Part shown: one piece after another, positions 33,186-43,112 of the stretch
How positions within the stretch are numbered: the first letter of the stretch is position 1
Layout of the letters: each line of letters starts with the position of its first letter
Assembly (NCBI GenBank): GCA_965222445.1
Contig: CBDCTY010000001.1
Location: 806,001 to 870,000, forward strand
Direction of reading: 5' to 3'
DNA: 64,000 nt
DNA from: GCA-958296115 sp965222445
GTDB taxonomy: Bacteria; Chloroflexota; Dehalococcoidia; Lucifugimonadales; CAJWER01
Position numbers and translations under genes: made by a program
The notes under the pieces: generated by a model
The model's input: only the letters and a program-made list of their open reading frames with translations
What the model was told of the DNA's origin: nothing
Databases searched by the model: none

Positions 33186-33971
33186 TTATTTTTGCCGGTT
33201 GACCTCCTGTTGAAGACGCTGTTGAGCTGCCCCGGTCCGATAGCTGGGGACGTCGAACTCCAGGATGATCGAGTGGTGGACGATCCTGTCGATGGCAGCT
33301 GCAGTGGCCATAGGGTTGGCGAAGACCTTCTCCCACTGTGAGAAGACGAGGTTGGAGGTGATGCCCAGAGAGCGGCGTTCGTACCGCTCGGCTATGAGGG
33401 TGAACAAGACCTCGGACTCCTCGGCTCCCTGGGGTAGGTAGCCGAGGTCGTCGATGAGCAGGAAGTCGATGTTGTCGAGCTTGCGGAGCATGCGCGGCAG
33501 GTCGAGGTCCCGCTTGGCCGCCAGCATGTCCTGGACCAGGCGGTAGGCAGGGGTGAACAGGACCGACCTGCCCGACTCAACCAGCCGGTGGCCTATGGCG
33601 CACATGGCGTGGGTCTTGCCGGTGCCGGGCAGTCCGAAAGCCAGGACATTGACGCCTCTCTCGACGAAGCTCCCATCGGCCAGCTCGTCGAGCTGTTGTC
33701 TGAGCGCCACCGGCACCCTGTCGTGCTCGAAGGTGTCCCATGTCTTGCCGACGGGCAGCCTGGATGCTCGTCTGATGCGGATGATGCGCCTCTGCCGGCG
33801 GTCCTCGGCTTCCTGCTCCAACACCTCCACAAGGGTGTGCAGGGCGTCCATGTGACCGGCTGCGGTGAACCGGGGGCCTGCCTCCGCTCCCACCGTGGGC
33901 AGTTTGAACTCGCTGCACAGCTGGCCGATCCGTTCCTTCACTCCGTTCGAGGAGACCCTGCCCATGCTCAT
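33186..33971 (-). CDS. istB: IS21 helper ATPase IstB
   Basis: 261 residues, DnaA/DnaC-like AAA+ fold: Walker A FGLPGTGKTH and Walker B FLLIDDLGYLPQ. IstB regulates target choice and stimulates IstA. The ATG overlaps the istA stop (ATGA). Confidence 0.93.
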   Translation of the reverse strand: MSMGRVSSNGVKERIGQLCSEFKLPTVGAEAGPRFTAAGHMDALHTLVEVLEQEAEDRRQRRIIRIRRASRLPVGKTWDTFEHDRVPVALRQQLDELADGSFVERGVNVLAFGLPGTGKTHAMCAIGHRLVESGRSVLFTPAYRLVQDMLAAKRDLDLPRMLRKLDNIDFLLIDDLGYLPQGAEESEVLFTLIAERYERRSLGITSNLVFSQWEKVFANPMATAAAIDRIVHHSIILEFDVPSYRTGAAQQRLQQEVNRQK

Positions 33972-35452
33972 CGCACACCCGCCGCAAGCAGACGGTCGTA
34001 GACCCTCAGGTCCACCACCCTGGGCAAGGCCAGCTCAGGGACCTGTGGCGGGGCCGGGGCCGCCAGCTCCCGCACCGCCGCGTAGTCGAAGGGCGTGCCC
34101 GCTTCGAGCAGCAGCCCCAGGGCTCGGTCCACCTCCGACTCCATGGTCGTGGCGGCCAGGTGCAGGATGCGTACGTAGTCCACGTCGGCGCGTTCGCCCC
34201 TCCACTCCCGCAGGGCATCGTATGCCAGGCGGAAGGCCCCGGTGGGGAACATCTGCTCTCTGTACCGGTAACGCGCGAACGCACCGGGCTTGCGCACCAG
34301 GGAGCCGATGACGTGGCGGTAGTCTATGCCGGCCTCCCCAGCGCCATGCACTCGATCCATCCGCTCGACCGGACTGCCCTTATAGTAGACCTCCAGGTGA
34401 TCGGCGTACTGCCGGACCTCCACCTCCATACCTATCAGCCGGGACGGCACCGTGTACGTGCGGTTGGCTACCCGGACCGTACTCCATTTGCGCACCTTCG
34501 TCCGGTAGGTAACGTACTCGGGCACCGGCGCAGGCGGCAGCGGCCGAAGGCAGCGCCGCTCATGCTCCAGCTTCGCCCCGACCAACCTGTTGCGCTTGTC
34601 TGCCACCTGCCGGACGAACGAGATGTACGCTTCCACCGACCGGAAGTCCCGGCTGCCGCGCAGGATCAGCGCCTGGCCTAGCGCGCCCTTGAGCCGGTGG
34701 TGACCCTGCTCGGCCACGCCGTTCTCGTGGGATGACCTCGGGTTCGTCCTCGTAGACCGCAGCCCGTAGTGCGCCAGCACCGCCGCATACCGCTCGTTCA
34801 GAGCGCGCCCTCCGCTCCCCTTCAACTCGTGCGTGGCTGCCGACAGGTTGTCGGTCCGTAACACCTCCGGCACACCGCCCAACTCCCACAGAGCCCCCTG
34901 CATACCCTTAACCAGCGCCGCGAACGTCTCCCCGTAGGCAACGTCCACGTACCGCCATCCCGAATGGCTCAGCACGAAGTGGAACAGCAGATGACCGAAC
35001 GGCTCGCCGCTGACCGTCACACCCAACTCGCCGCAGTGTGTGAAGTCCATCTGCGCCTCGCGACCAGGGGGATGAGCCTGCTCGAAGTACACCTCCCGAT
35101 CCGGCCCACTCAGCGCTCGCCAGTCTCGAAGACGACGCTGTAGCGTCCGCAGCTGCGACACACTGAACCGGCCGGGATGCCGCTCGTCGAGCCACTCCAG
35201 GATCGTCGTCGCCTTCAGCGCTCCCTCAACGTCGCTCCGCAGAAGGGGCTCGACCTCCTCGGCCCACACCCCGGCGAACGGGTCCGGTCGGGTTCGCCAC
35301 CTCCGCTTGCCCTTCTTCTCCGACGGTAGCCTGCCTCGCTGCCACGTCCGCGCCGTCCGCACGCTCATGCCAGATGCCGCCGCCGCCGCTTGTTGTCCCT
35401 TGCCTTCCATTAGCTTCTGCCTCAGTAGCACTACCTGCTGATCTGTGACCAA
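33968..35452 (-). CDS. istA: IS21 transposase IstA
   Basis: 494 residues from a TTG at 35450-35452 behind AGGAGGT. An N-terminal HTH (KGQQAAAAASGMSVRTARTW) is followed by the DDE catalytic core: Asp in AQMDFTHCG, Asp in VLRTDNLSAA, Glu in SSHENGVAEQGH. A C-terminal beta-barrel region follows. Full length. Confidence 0.93.
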   Translation of the reverse strand: MVTDQQVVLLRQKLMEGKGQQAAAAASGMSVRTARTWQRGRLPSEKKGKRRWRTRPDPFAGVWAEEVEPLLRSDVEGALKATTILEWLDERHPGRFSVSQLRTLQRRLRDWRALSGPDREVYFEQAHPPGREAQMDFTHCGELGVTVSGEPFGHLLFHFVLSHSGWRYVDVAYGETFAALVKGMQGALWELGGVPEVLRTDNLSAATHELKGSGGRALNERYAAVLAHYGLRSTRTNPRSSHENGVAEQGHHRLKGALGQALILRGSRDFRSVEAYISFVRQVADKRNRLVGAKLEHERRCLRPLPPAPVPEYVTYRTKVRKWSTVRVANRTYTVPSRLIGMEVEVRQYADHLEVYYKGSPVERMDRVHGAGEAGIDYRHVIGSLVRKPGAFARYRYREQMFPTGAFRLAYDALREWRGERADVDYVRILHLAATTMESEVDRALGLLLEAGTPFDYAAVRELAAPAPPQVPELALPRVVDLRVYDRLLAAGVR

Positions 35453-36404
35453 TCCGGTACCTCCTGTACCAGATGGTCTCCCCCCACGACCGGCAAGAAT
35501 AGTCAGCGTCTACCGGCAAAAGTAATTGTCGCTGATCAGGAGGTGTGGAGGGAGTGCTGTGCCACAAGATGGCAGGCAGGGGCAAGCCGCGGTTTCTGAG
35601 CCCAGATCAAGAGCGGGAGTTGACCGAGGAGGTGTCGAGCGGGCGATTCAAGACAGCGGGAGAGATCAGGGACTGGATAGAGTCCGAGTATGGAGTGAGC
35701 TACAAGTCGGGCAGCGTCTACGGTCTGCTTGAGAGGTTGGGATGCAGCCCGAAGGTTCCGAGGGGCCGTCATGAGAAGGCAGACGTAGGTGCGCAGGAGT
35801 CGTGGAAAAAGGGGGCTTCAGTTGCGCCCTTGCCGGAGCGGGCGTGAGTTCTGATACGGCCTTTGGCTTTGCCGATGAGATGCGAGTGGGGTTGCGGGGG
35901 ATGGTCCGCAGGGTGTGGGGCCGTCGTGGAGTGAAGGTGCATCAGCGAGTGCAGTTGGTCTACAAGTGGACGTACCTGTTCCTGGTGGTAGACGTTCGGA
36001 GGGGCAGGCTGTTGTGGAGTTGGATCGACTCGATGAGGTCTGCGGCTATAGCGGCGGCAGTCGATGGCCTGAAGCATCACTCGGACATCGAGGCGCTGGT
36101 GTGGGATGGAGCGCGTGGTCACCGGGGCGAGATGGTACGGAGTGTTGGACTGGCAACCATCATCCAGCCGCCATACAGTCCTGAGTTGAATCCCGCCGAG
36201 CGGGTGTTCCAAGAGGTCCGCAGGTGGGTGGAGGGCAGGACATACGGGAGCATAGATGAGAAGATGGAGGCGGTTGACGCATACCTTGGTGAGCTTGAAT
36301 CTGATCCGGGTCGGGTGCGGTCGCTCACGGCCTCGAATTGGATCGAACACTCAACGCGAAGCCTTCCAGCACACTTTACGGCCTCAGCAATATGAATGGT
36401 ATTA

Positions 36405-36503
36405 TACCAATTCATTTTGAGCGCGCCGTAAAGCCGTCATTCCCGCGAAGGCGGGAACCCACTCCCTGGCCGCACATATACGGCCTCAGCAATATGAATG
36501 GTA
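36405..36503. mobile_element. TACCA-type miniature element (99 bp)
   Basis: Starts TACCAATTCATTTTGAGCGC and ends CAATATGAATGGTA; TTA flanks at 36402-36404 and 36504-36506. Internal simple hairpin TCATTCCCGCGAAGGCGGGA. Inserted at the TTA that ends the IS630-type element. Confidence 0.8.
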
Positions 36504-36518
36504 TTATTCAGACCATCC

Positions 36519-38219
36519 CTAGTGGATCACCGGCAGCACCACGCGCGACGGGCGTTGCCGGTCGTGATAGACCGTCTGTCGCGCGGTCGCCAGCGTGGAC
36601 TCGGCGTAGTCGTTGCCCCCGGTGTTGTGGTTGCGGTCGAAGTTCGGGAAGTCGCTGCTCGACACCGCCAGCCGGATCCGGTGCCCCCGCCTGAACAGGT
36701 TGCTCGTCGGGTTGACCCGTATCGTGTACTCGTACGCCCTCCCAGGCTCGATCAGCGACGGGCTGGCGAACGACTCCCGGTAGCGCGCTCGGACGATTCC
36801 GTAGCACAGCTCCTGCACGAAGCCGTCAGGCCAGACGTCCATCAGCTTCACCACGAAGTCCGTGTCCTTGGCCGACGACGCGGCCCAGAGGTGGACCGTG
36901 ATGGGCCCGGTCACCTCTATCGGCTCCTCGACGGGGTCCGTCTGGTAGCACAGGATGTCCCGCCTGCCGTCCAGCGCCCGCTGGTCCTGAGGCTCCTGCT
37001 GGCCCGGCGGGCTGTAGAGCGTCATCACGGGGTCTCGCGGGTCGTAGTCGTACGAGTCGGGAGGATCGTCGGACGGCGCGCCGAGGCCCAGCTTCCCGCC
37101 GCTGTGCAGGTAGTAGTCCGTGTACTCGGTGAGTGCCAGCGGCCAATCTTCTTCGGCGCGCCAGCGGTTCGCGCCCATGACGAATATCTGGACGGGCGGC
37201 CACTCCTCCACGCCCGTGCTCTCGCCCTTCAGCCAGTGGCCGAACCAGTCGTCGGCCATCTGGAAGAAGTCGCGCACCGCCTCTGGGCCGAAGTCCACCT
37301 CGCCGACCTGGCTCGACGAGAAGTCGGTCGTGTGCGACCAGGGCCCTACGATGAGCCTCTGCCCCCTCCTCGCCTCCTCCGTCATGCCGTTCGCCCTCAT
37401 GCCCGTGAAGTGCTTGATGGCGCCGATCTGCTGGTCGTACCAGCCGGTCGTCGTCAGCGCCGGTACGGCCACGTCGCGGTGGCGTTCTAGGAACCCGAAG
37501 TGGTCCGAGGCGTGGTCCGCCAGCCACCGCCGCCAGTGTCAACCCACACCGGAGAGGACCTCGTCGGGTATCTCCGCCAGCGGCAGGTGCCAGAGCCACT
37601 TGCTCCTGTCCCGCCCCAGGTAGAAACTCTCGGCCTCGTCGGTCGTCGTTGGGCCCGACTCCACACCCAGGCGCCGGCGGACGTCCGGCGCCAGCGTATT
37701 GACGCTCCACCAGAGGACGCGCCCCAGCCGCAGCACGCCGGACATCTCCCTGTCCAGCAGGTCGGCCGCGATTGCGCTCGGGATCATCGCCGCGAGATGT
37801 GGAGGCCGCGTGTGCGCCAGCTCCCACTGGGTCCAGCCGCAGTAAGAGCCGCCGAACGTGCCCACCTTGCCGGTCGACCACGGCAGCCCGGCCGCCCACT
37901 CCACCGTGTCGTAGCCGTCCTCGGCGTCCCGGTGATCGGCGCTGAAGAAGCCGGGTTCGAACTCGCCTTCGGACCTGTAGCGCCCGCGGACGTCCTGCTG
38001 CACCACCACGTACCCCCGCTCCGCGAGCTTGTGTCCCTGCTCCACGCAGTTCTCGCCGTCCTTCGAGTAGGGTGTCCGCTGCAGCAGCACCGGATACCTG
38101 CCCGGCGCATCCGGCCGGTACACGTCCGCTCGCAGCACCGTCCCGTCCCGCATCGCCGTCCCCACGTCCGACTCGACCTCTACGCCAAACGCCTTCCCTC
38201 TTCCACGACTTTTCGCCAC
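36519..38219 (-). pseudogene. CocE/NonD-family hydrolase gene with one in-frame TGA
   Basis: GTG start at 38217-38219 with AAGGAGAGG upstream. The frame runs 226 codons to a TGA (37539-37541) and continues in the same frame to 36519, 566 codons in all, the normal size of the family. Part 1 has the nucleophile Ser125 in TFGGSYCGW. Part 2 supplies the Asp in TTTGWYDQQ and the His in VGPWSHT, then the C-terminal jelly-roll domain. The stop thus separates the catalytic triad. CocE/NonD enzymes hydrolyse acyl esters or alpha-amino acyl bonds. Either a recent nonsense mutation or a sequence error; suppression is less likely. Confidence 0.85.
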
Positions 38220-38544
38220 GTTGCCTCTCCTTCGTTGCCTGCACCGGGCTCGCGCTGCGGTGGAGTGAGGATAACACTTAGCCCCGTACAGGATAGAGGC
38301 GCCGACGCCTGCCAGTTACGGATATCCTCTACAGACGCAGGTCATCCAGACCGTCATTCCCGCGCAGGCGGGAATCCATCCCTACTCACAAGGCTCAGAC
38401 ATGGGGGCTGCGGGCAGGTGCGCGTGGTACGTTCCCACCTCCTGCAAGGGCCTGGGTTACTTGTCAGATAAGGCTATATTAGTGCTGTGGAGGCAGTCCG
38501 AGGTCGAATCGACTCGGATACTCTAGCAAGAGGGATGGTAGTTA
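38220..38544. repeat. Intergenic, simple REP hairpin
   Basis: 38354-38384 is a simple hairpin module (TCATTCCCGCGCAGGCGGGA). 38489-38512 forms a perfect-looking hairpin TCCGAG..CTCGGA. No gene. Confidence 0.6.
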
Positions 38545-38698
38545 TACCAATTAGGTGTGATGCCGCCATATATCCATGAACCTGGTTGCTATGCCCTTCG
38601 ACAGGATCAGGGCAGGTTTACGGCAGTTGACCGGGGAAGGCGGGTTACAAACCCGCCGCTACGATTTGAATTGACGGCGTAGTCACAATGAATTGGTA
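38545..38698. mobile_element. TACCA-type miniature element (154 bp)
   Basis: Ends TACCAATTAGGTGTGATGCC and CACAATGAATTGGTA, TTA flanks at 38542-38544 and 38699-38701. Its interior has a GGCGGGTTACAAACCCGCC hairpin instead of the TTCCCGC hairpin. Confidence 0.78.
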
Positions 38699-38796
38699 TT
38701 AGACCAACATGGTTCGGCACATGATCTACCAGTACTTCTGATTCCAAGGACGTTGCCCGTCGTAGAGAGATTATCCCTAGGCTCCGAGAGGATTGC

Positions 38797-41700
38797 ATGA
38801 GAACCCTTGGTCGCCTCGCTTTGGTAGCCCATTTGTGCCTGCTGGCGGTTGCCTCGCTGGTGGCGTGCGGCGATGGCTCACAACCGGGATCCGTAGAGAA
38901 ACCCCTACCCGTGGCCGCCCAAGCTCCGACCGCCCCCGAGCCTACGCCCACCAACACTCCTCAGCCTACTCCGACCCTGATTCCCTCTCCCACACCAACG
39001 AATACTCCCGAGCCGACGCCAACTGCCACTCACACCCCCACGCCTACCAACATCCCCGATCCCACGCCGACTGCCACCCACACCCCCACACCTACCGATA
39101 CGCCTGAGCCAACTCCAACCGCCACGCACACCCCGTCTCCCACCAATACCCCCGAACCCACCCCAACCAACACTCACACTCCATCTCCTACTAATACCAT
39201 TTCGTTTTGACTACGCCGTGAATTTATCGTGACGCAGTCGCAATCCGTCATTCCGGCCTTGAAGCCGGAATCCAGTCCCCGGCGGTTGCACACAGACTGG
39301 GTGGCTATAGGCAAGCCGGGCGCTCTTCAGCCCCTTTATGGCGGCCAGGGAGTGGGTTCCCGCCTTCGCGGGAATGACGGCTTTACGGCGCGCTCAAAAT
39401 AAATTGGTATAACACCCCTGAGCCAACTCCAACCGCCACGCACACCCCGTCTCCCACCAATACCCCCGAACCCACCCCAACCAACACGCCCGAGCCGCAG
39501 GCCCTTGCGTCCCAAGAGTCGCTGGCCGCGATCGAGGCCCTTTCCTGGTTAAGTGATGACATGACCGGTTACAGAAGGGGCATGGTAGACAGGTTGCGAA
39601 GCATAGCGGAGATTTCCGGTCAGGCGTTGGAAGACCTGATAAGCAAACGATGGGTGGTCGAAACTGAAGACGATCCCCATGTGTTCGAGGGGCTCGTCCT
39701 TCGGTATCTGCACCTCATTGCTCGCGGCGATAGAGAATCAGTGGAGCGATTGGTGAGAATGCCCTTTCTTGAAACAATTGAGCTCCACGACCAGATAGCG
39801 CTGGAGACGCTCGCCAATCTGCTCGACTCTGACCCGCGTGGAGTTGCCGACGTCCTGTCCCTTCCGGAACTGGCTGACGGGATCACTGACCAACGGGCCG
39901 CGTCGGTTCCAATGCTTTATCTGGGATTGCGGGCGCCCGAGGCGGCGGCGGCGATAGAGGCGTTGCCGTGGTTCCAAGGCAGCACCGGTCGGCAGACATT
40001 GACGACGTCAACAAAGGGCCGGAGGGCATAAGAAGACTCCAGCACCTGGCCACCGAGTTTCCCCCGGTGTTCTGGGCTGTCATGCGACGGCCGTGGATTC
40101 AGGGGACAGAGGAGGGATTGACCTGGGACAGGAAGCAGATGATCCTCTCAGTAACTTTGATTGCCCAGGTTGATGTCGCTTCTGCCCTACAGGTCTTGGA
40201 ACTACCGTTCCTGGAGTCCTTTGAACCCGGCGACTATCGGATCTTGAGTGCCCTACTGGACGTGTTTTGGATCAACCCTGAGGGAGCGCAGGCGCTCCTA
40301 TCGGACCCGGCACTGCTCGACGGTAGGTCATCCAGTTCGGCGGCAACCGTCGCCCTGGGACATATGAAGTCGCTGGGCCCAGAGTGGTCGACGGCGCTAG
40401 AAGGACTGGGCTGGGTACGGGACGGAATAGGGCCACCCCGCAGTACGAGAGGGTCCTCCGCTCGCCCGTCCAAAGCTAGCCTAGAGCATGAGGTGATCGT
40501 CGATTTCATGATGCTCAGCCTTATGTCGCCTGACGCATTGCTGGTCCTGCTGGGGAGGCCTTGGATCCATGACGGCCTCGACATCAGGGAGTTCACCGCC
40601 CTCCATCACCTGCAGACCATTGCATCATTCGCGGACCCGGACACTGTGACTCGCATCGTTGGGATGCCCTTCTTGGACTCTTTCGAACGTGCGGATCTAA
40701 GGGTATTTGAGAATCTTTTAGCTTCCGCGAAATTCTCCTTTGGGGCGCTAGATGACCTCCTGTCCGATCCTGCGCTGAGGGGCGGCATCACTGATGACCA
40801 TATAGCGACGGTGGCGCTGCTCTACCTGAAGTCACAGGACCCTGAAGCGACGGAGGCGATCTGGTCACTGCCCTGGGTCGACGATGGGATAGCCGCGCGC
40901 GAGCACTGGCCAATCCTCGCACTTCAGGAGCTCGCACTGGAATCCCAGGCGGTCTTCCGGGCCTTGGTCAAGACACCCTGGCTACCGGACGGCCTCAGTG
41001 CCGACGAGGAGACCGTTGTTCGTTATCTGACTTTCATCGGAGACAGGACATATCAGGGGAGCGACGAATCGATATCCCTGCGGCTTCTCGGCATGCCCTT
41101 TCTGGAAACCGTCAACGGAGTCGACGCAGCGGCGGTGCGCTCGCTGAGTAGACTGAGAGTTGAGTGGGACCGGGACTACCTGCAACACGTCCTGTCGCAT
41201 CCTACGCTGCGGGATGGCATTACGGACGATCAGGCCCTCATCGTAGCGGCGATGCAGGTCGTTGGGCGGAGCTCTCCGAGCTTGATTGATACCCTGCTGG
41301 ACCCTACCCAGGTCACTGTCGGGAAGCGCGTGGTCCGGCTTCCTCACTCGGGAGAGGTGATCCTGTCGGTCGTCCAAGTAAACCCAGGTAAAAACGGGAT
41401 CATCGACAGCTTAGAGCGCATCGTCCGGTCCCAGGAAGCCTTCATGGCGGTACCTCTCGAGGTAAGCTATATCGGCCTGGTAGTCAGGCCCGGTGGAGCA
41501 GGCGGAGGTCCCAGCGGGGTGTTAACCGTCGGTCCCGGCAGCTCGGATCACGTAATCGCCCACGAGGTGGCACATGTCTACTGGTACTTCTTTCCACAGT
41601 GGATTGCCGAGGGCGGGGCAGACTTCATAACAACGGTAACCTCAAACACCCGCTTCTCGTCCAACGAGTGCAGCCTCGGGGACACCCTTTCCGACCTGGA

Positions 41701-42004
41701 TAATATTTATAGGGAACAGTTCGAAAGTGGTGCCACTTCTGATGCCATCTACCCATCGGGCTGCTACTATACTCTCGGGCGCGGGCTGTTCCTTGACTTG
41801 TACGATACCTTGGGAGATGAGGCCTTCCGCCAAGCGTTCGGAAGGCTGTATGTGGCGCTGCGGGACGAGGAGCACGACGCCGAGTGTTCGGGTCAGGAAC
41901 GAGGAGTCTGCTACGTAAGGACCGCGTTCGTTGACGGGGCCCCGCCAGGGCCTACAGCCCTCGCCAGTCCTGTGATCGAACGCTGGTACTACGGTCCTCG
42001 CTAG
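38797..42004 (+). pseudogene. Lipoprotein with (PT)n stalk, HEAT-like repeats and HEVAH metallopeptidase domain, doubly broken
   Basis: Start ATG 38797; signal peptide with lipobox SLVAC; then EPTPTATHTPTPTN repeats forming a stalk. A 215-bp miniature element (39195-39409) stops the frame at 39210; removing it and one TAA restores ..SPTNTPEPTPT.. in frame. Repeats of about 100 residues follow, each with LPW/PW-xx-DG and MPFLE and DPALxDGITDD segments. A -1 shift is needed between about 39962 and 40005. The last 190 residues have HEVAHVYWYF and downstream Glu in WIAEGGADF, the zinc site of a gluzincin. Intact reading would give a surface-anchored peptidase of about 990 residues. Confidence 0.85.
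39195..39409. mobile_element. TACCA-type miniature element (215 bp) inside a gene
   Basis: Ends TACCATTTCGTTTTGACTAC and TCAAAATAAATTGGTA; target duplication TAA at 39192-39194 and 39410-39412. Contains two REP-like hairpins (near 39257 and 39356). Confidence 0.88.
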
Positions 42005-42021
42005 GACCCATGACTGCCTGG

Positions 42022-42942
42022 CTACTCCTCTCCCGTCCGCGACGCGAGGTAGGACACCATGCGGGACACGTACTCCTCGGGGAAGTTGGCGAATGAGTCG
42101 CCGTGGTCGGTGCCGGGGACGATCCATAGCTCACTGCCCGGGTGGGCTGCCTCGTGGACCCGTACGCCGTGCTCGGTCGGGATGCGCGTGTCGGCCTCCC
42201 CGTGGATCACCAGGATCGGATAACCGATGGACCCCACCGCCCGCTCTGGGACCAGCAGGCCCATGTCGACTCCGTACAGCATGTCGGCCAGCAGGCTCGC
42301 ACCCGGAATGAACACGGGCGCCGCCCACTGCGGCACCGGCGTCCTGCGACCGATCTCGAAGGCCACCAGGTCGGTCACGTCGGCGTACGTCCCGTCGAGG
42401 ACCAGGGCGCCGATCTCCGGCTCCGCCGCCGCCGCGAGCACCGAGGCCCCGGCCCCCATCGACCTGCCCAGCACCACGATGTCGCGCTGGCGAATCCCCC
42501 GCGACCGCAGGTAGTCGTACGCGCCAAGGACGTCTTGGGCCTCGTCGATTCCCCCGGTTATCCTGTCGCCTCCCGAGCTGCCGTGGGCCCTGAGGTCGAA
42601 GAGCAGCACGTTGAAGCACACCTTGACCAGGAGGTCCGCCATCTTCGTAGCCTGGGCGCCGGAGCGATTCGAGCTGATGCCATGGACCAGGATCACGCTG
42701 GGACCGCAGCACGGGGACGGCAGGTACCAGCCTTCCAGGGTGACGTCCCCCTTGCGTGAGAGGAACTCCACGTCCTCGTACCTGAGGCCGTAGTCACTGG
42801 GGTGGTCCTCCTGCTCCTCTCTCTCGGCGCTGGTCACGCCTGAAGCGATGAAGTAGGAGACGCCCACGTAAGCGACTGCCAGAAGAGCGACCAGCACCAG
42901 GGCGGCACGCCTGGCTATCTTTGCCTGTATAGCCCTGTTCAT
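42022..42942 (-). CDS. Membrane-anchored alpha/beta hydrolase
   Basis: 306 residues. An N-terminal helix (AALVLVALLAVAYVGVSYFI) anchors it, followed by an alpha/beta hydrolase domain: oxyanion HG in VILVHGISSNR, nucleophile Ser in LGRSMGAGASV, Asp in VIHGEADTRIP and His in PGTDHGDSF. This is the layout of the BAAT/BEM46-like serine hydrolases. Substrate unknown. Convergent with the broken peptidase gene. Confidence 0.88.
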   Translation of the reverse strand: MNRAIQAKIARRAALVLVALLAVAYVGVSYFIASGVTSAEREEQEDHPSDYGLRYEDVEFLSRKGDVTLEGWYLPSPCCGPSVILVHGISSNRSGAQATKMADLLVKVCFNVLLFDLRAHGSSGGDRITGGIDEAQDVLGAYDYLRSRGIRQRDIVVLGRSMGAGASVLAAAAEPEIGALVLDGTYADVTDLVAFEIGRRTPVPQWAAPVFIPGASLLADMLYGVDMGLLVPERAVGSIGYPILVIHGEADTRIPTEHGVRVHEAAHPGSELWIVPGTDHGDSFANFPEEYVSRMVSYLASRTGEE

Positions 42943-43112
42943 AGTAGCTTTGCACCGGCTGCGCAGACCGGATCATGGTCTCGCGGATGGGGCGATTATA
43001 ACGTCTATCGCCAGACGCATCGGTGGATATCGGCCCAGGAGGACGGCTATGACCTGATAGAATGGCTCGAACAGGCTCGATTCAGACAGGACATCTCTGA
43101 CAGGAGGCTGTC

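Larger units (their letters stand above)
33150..35538 (-). mobile_element. IS21-family insertion sequence, complete
   Basis: 2389 bp with related ends TGATCGGCGTCAACTATTTT and TGATCAGCGACAATTACTTT (inverted), both followed by TTGCCGG repeats. Target duplication GGAGG at 33145-33149 and 35539-35543. Contains istA and istB, both intact. Confidence 0.93.
32935..36395 (+). pseudogene. IS630-family transposase gene split by IS21
   Basis: 5' part 32935-33149 (GRPLRIDWSLEDTPEALKAAY, HTH region GKAATAVGVHYRTVQTWVGWY), RBS GAGGTG. It resumes at 35544 after removal of the IS21 element and one target copy, exactly in frame (WYREGG|VEGVLCHKMAGRGK). A second frame starting by a -1 shift at A_AAG_GGG near 35808 carries the DDE domain: Asp in FGFADEMRVGL, Asp in VWDGARGH, Glu in SPELNPAERVFQEVRR. 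Two-frame expression by -1 frameshifting is common in this group. The IS21 insertion inactivates the gene. Confidence 0.85.
32739..36401 (+). mobile_element. IS630-type element with TACCA..TGGTA ends, split by IS21
   Basis: Left end TACCAAGTCACCGTGATGCC at 32739 and right end ..ATATGAATGGTA at 36401 are flanked by TTA (32736-32738 and 36402-36404). Between them lie miniature-element-like DNA (32739-32855), the IS630-type transposase gene in two parts, and the IS21 insertion. It may be the autonomous relative of the miniature elements, or an IS630 inserted in one of them. IS630 elements normally duplicate TA, so the TTA flanks are atypical. Confidence 0.5.

Noticed and set aside
37480..37560. 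Selenocysteine recoding of the TGA in the CocE/NonD gene
   Set aside because: No convincing stem-loop of the bacterial SECIS type directly after the TGA, and the position is not a known redox site in this family.
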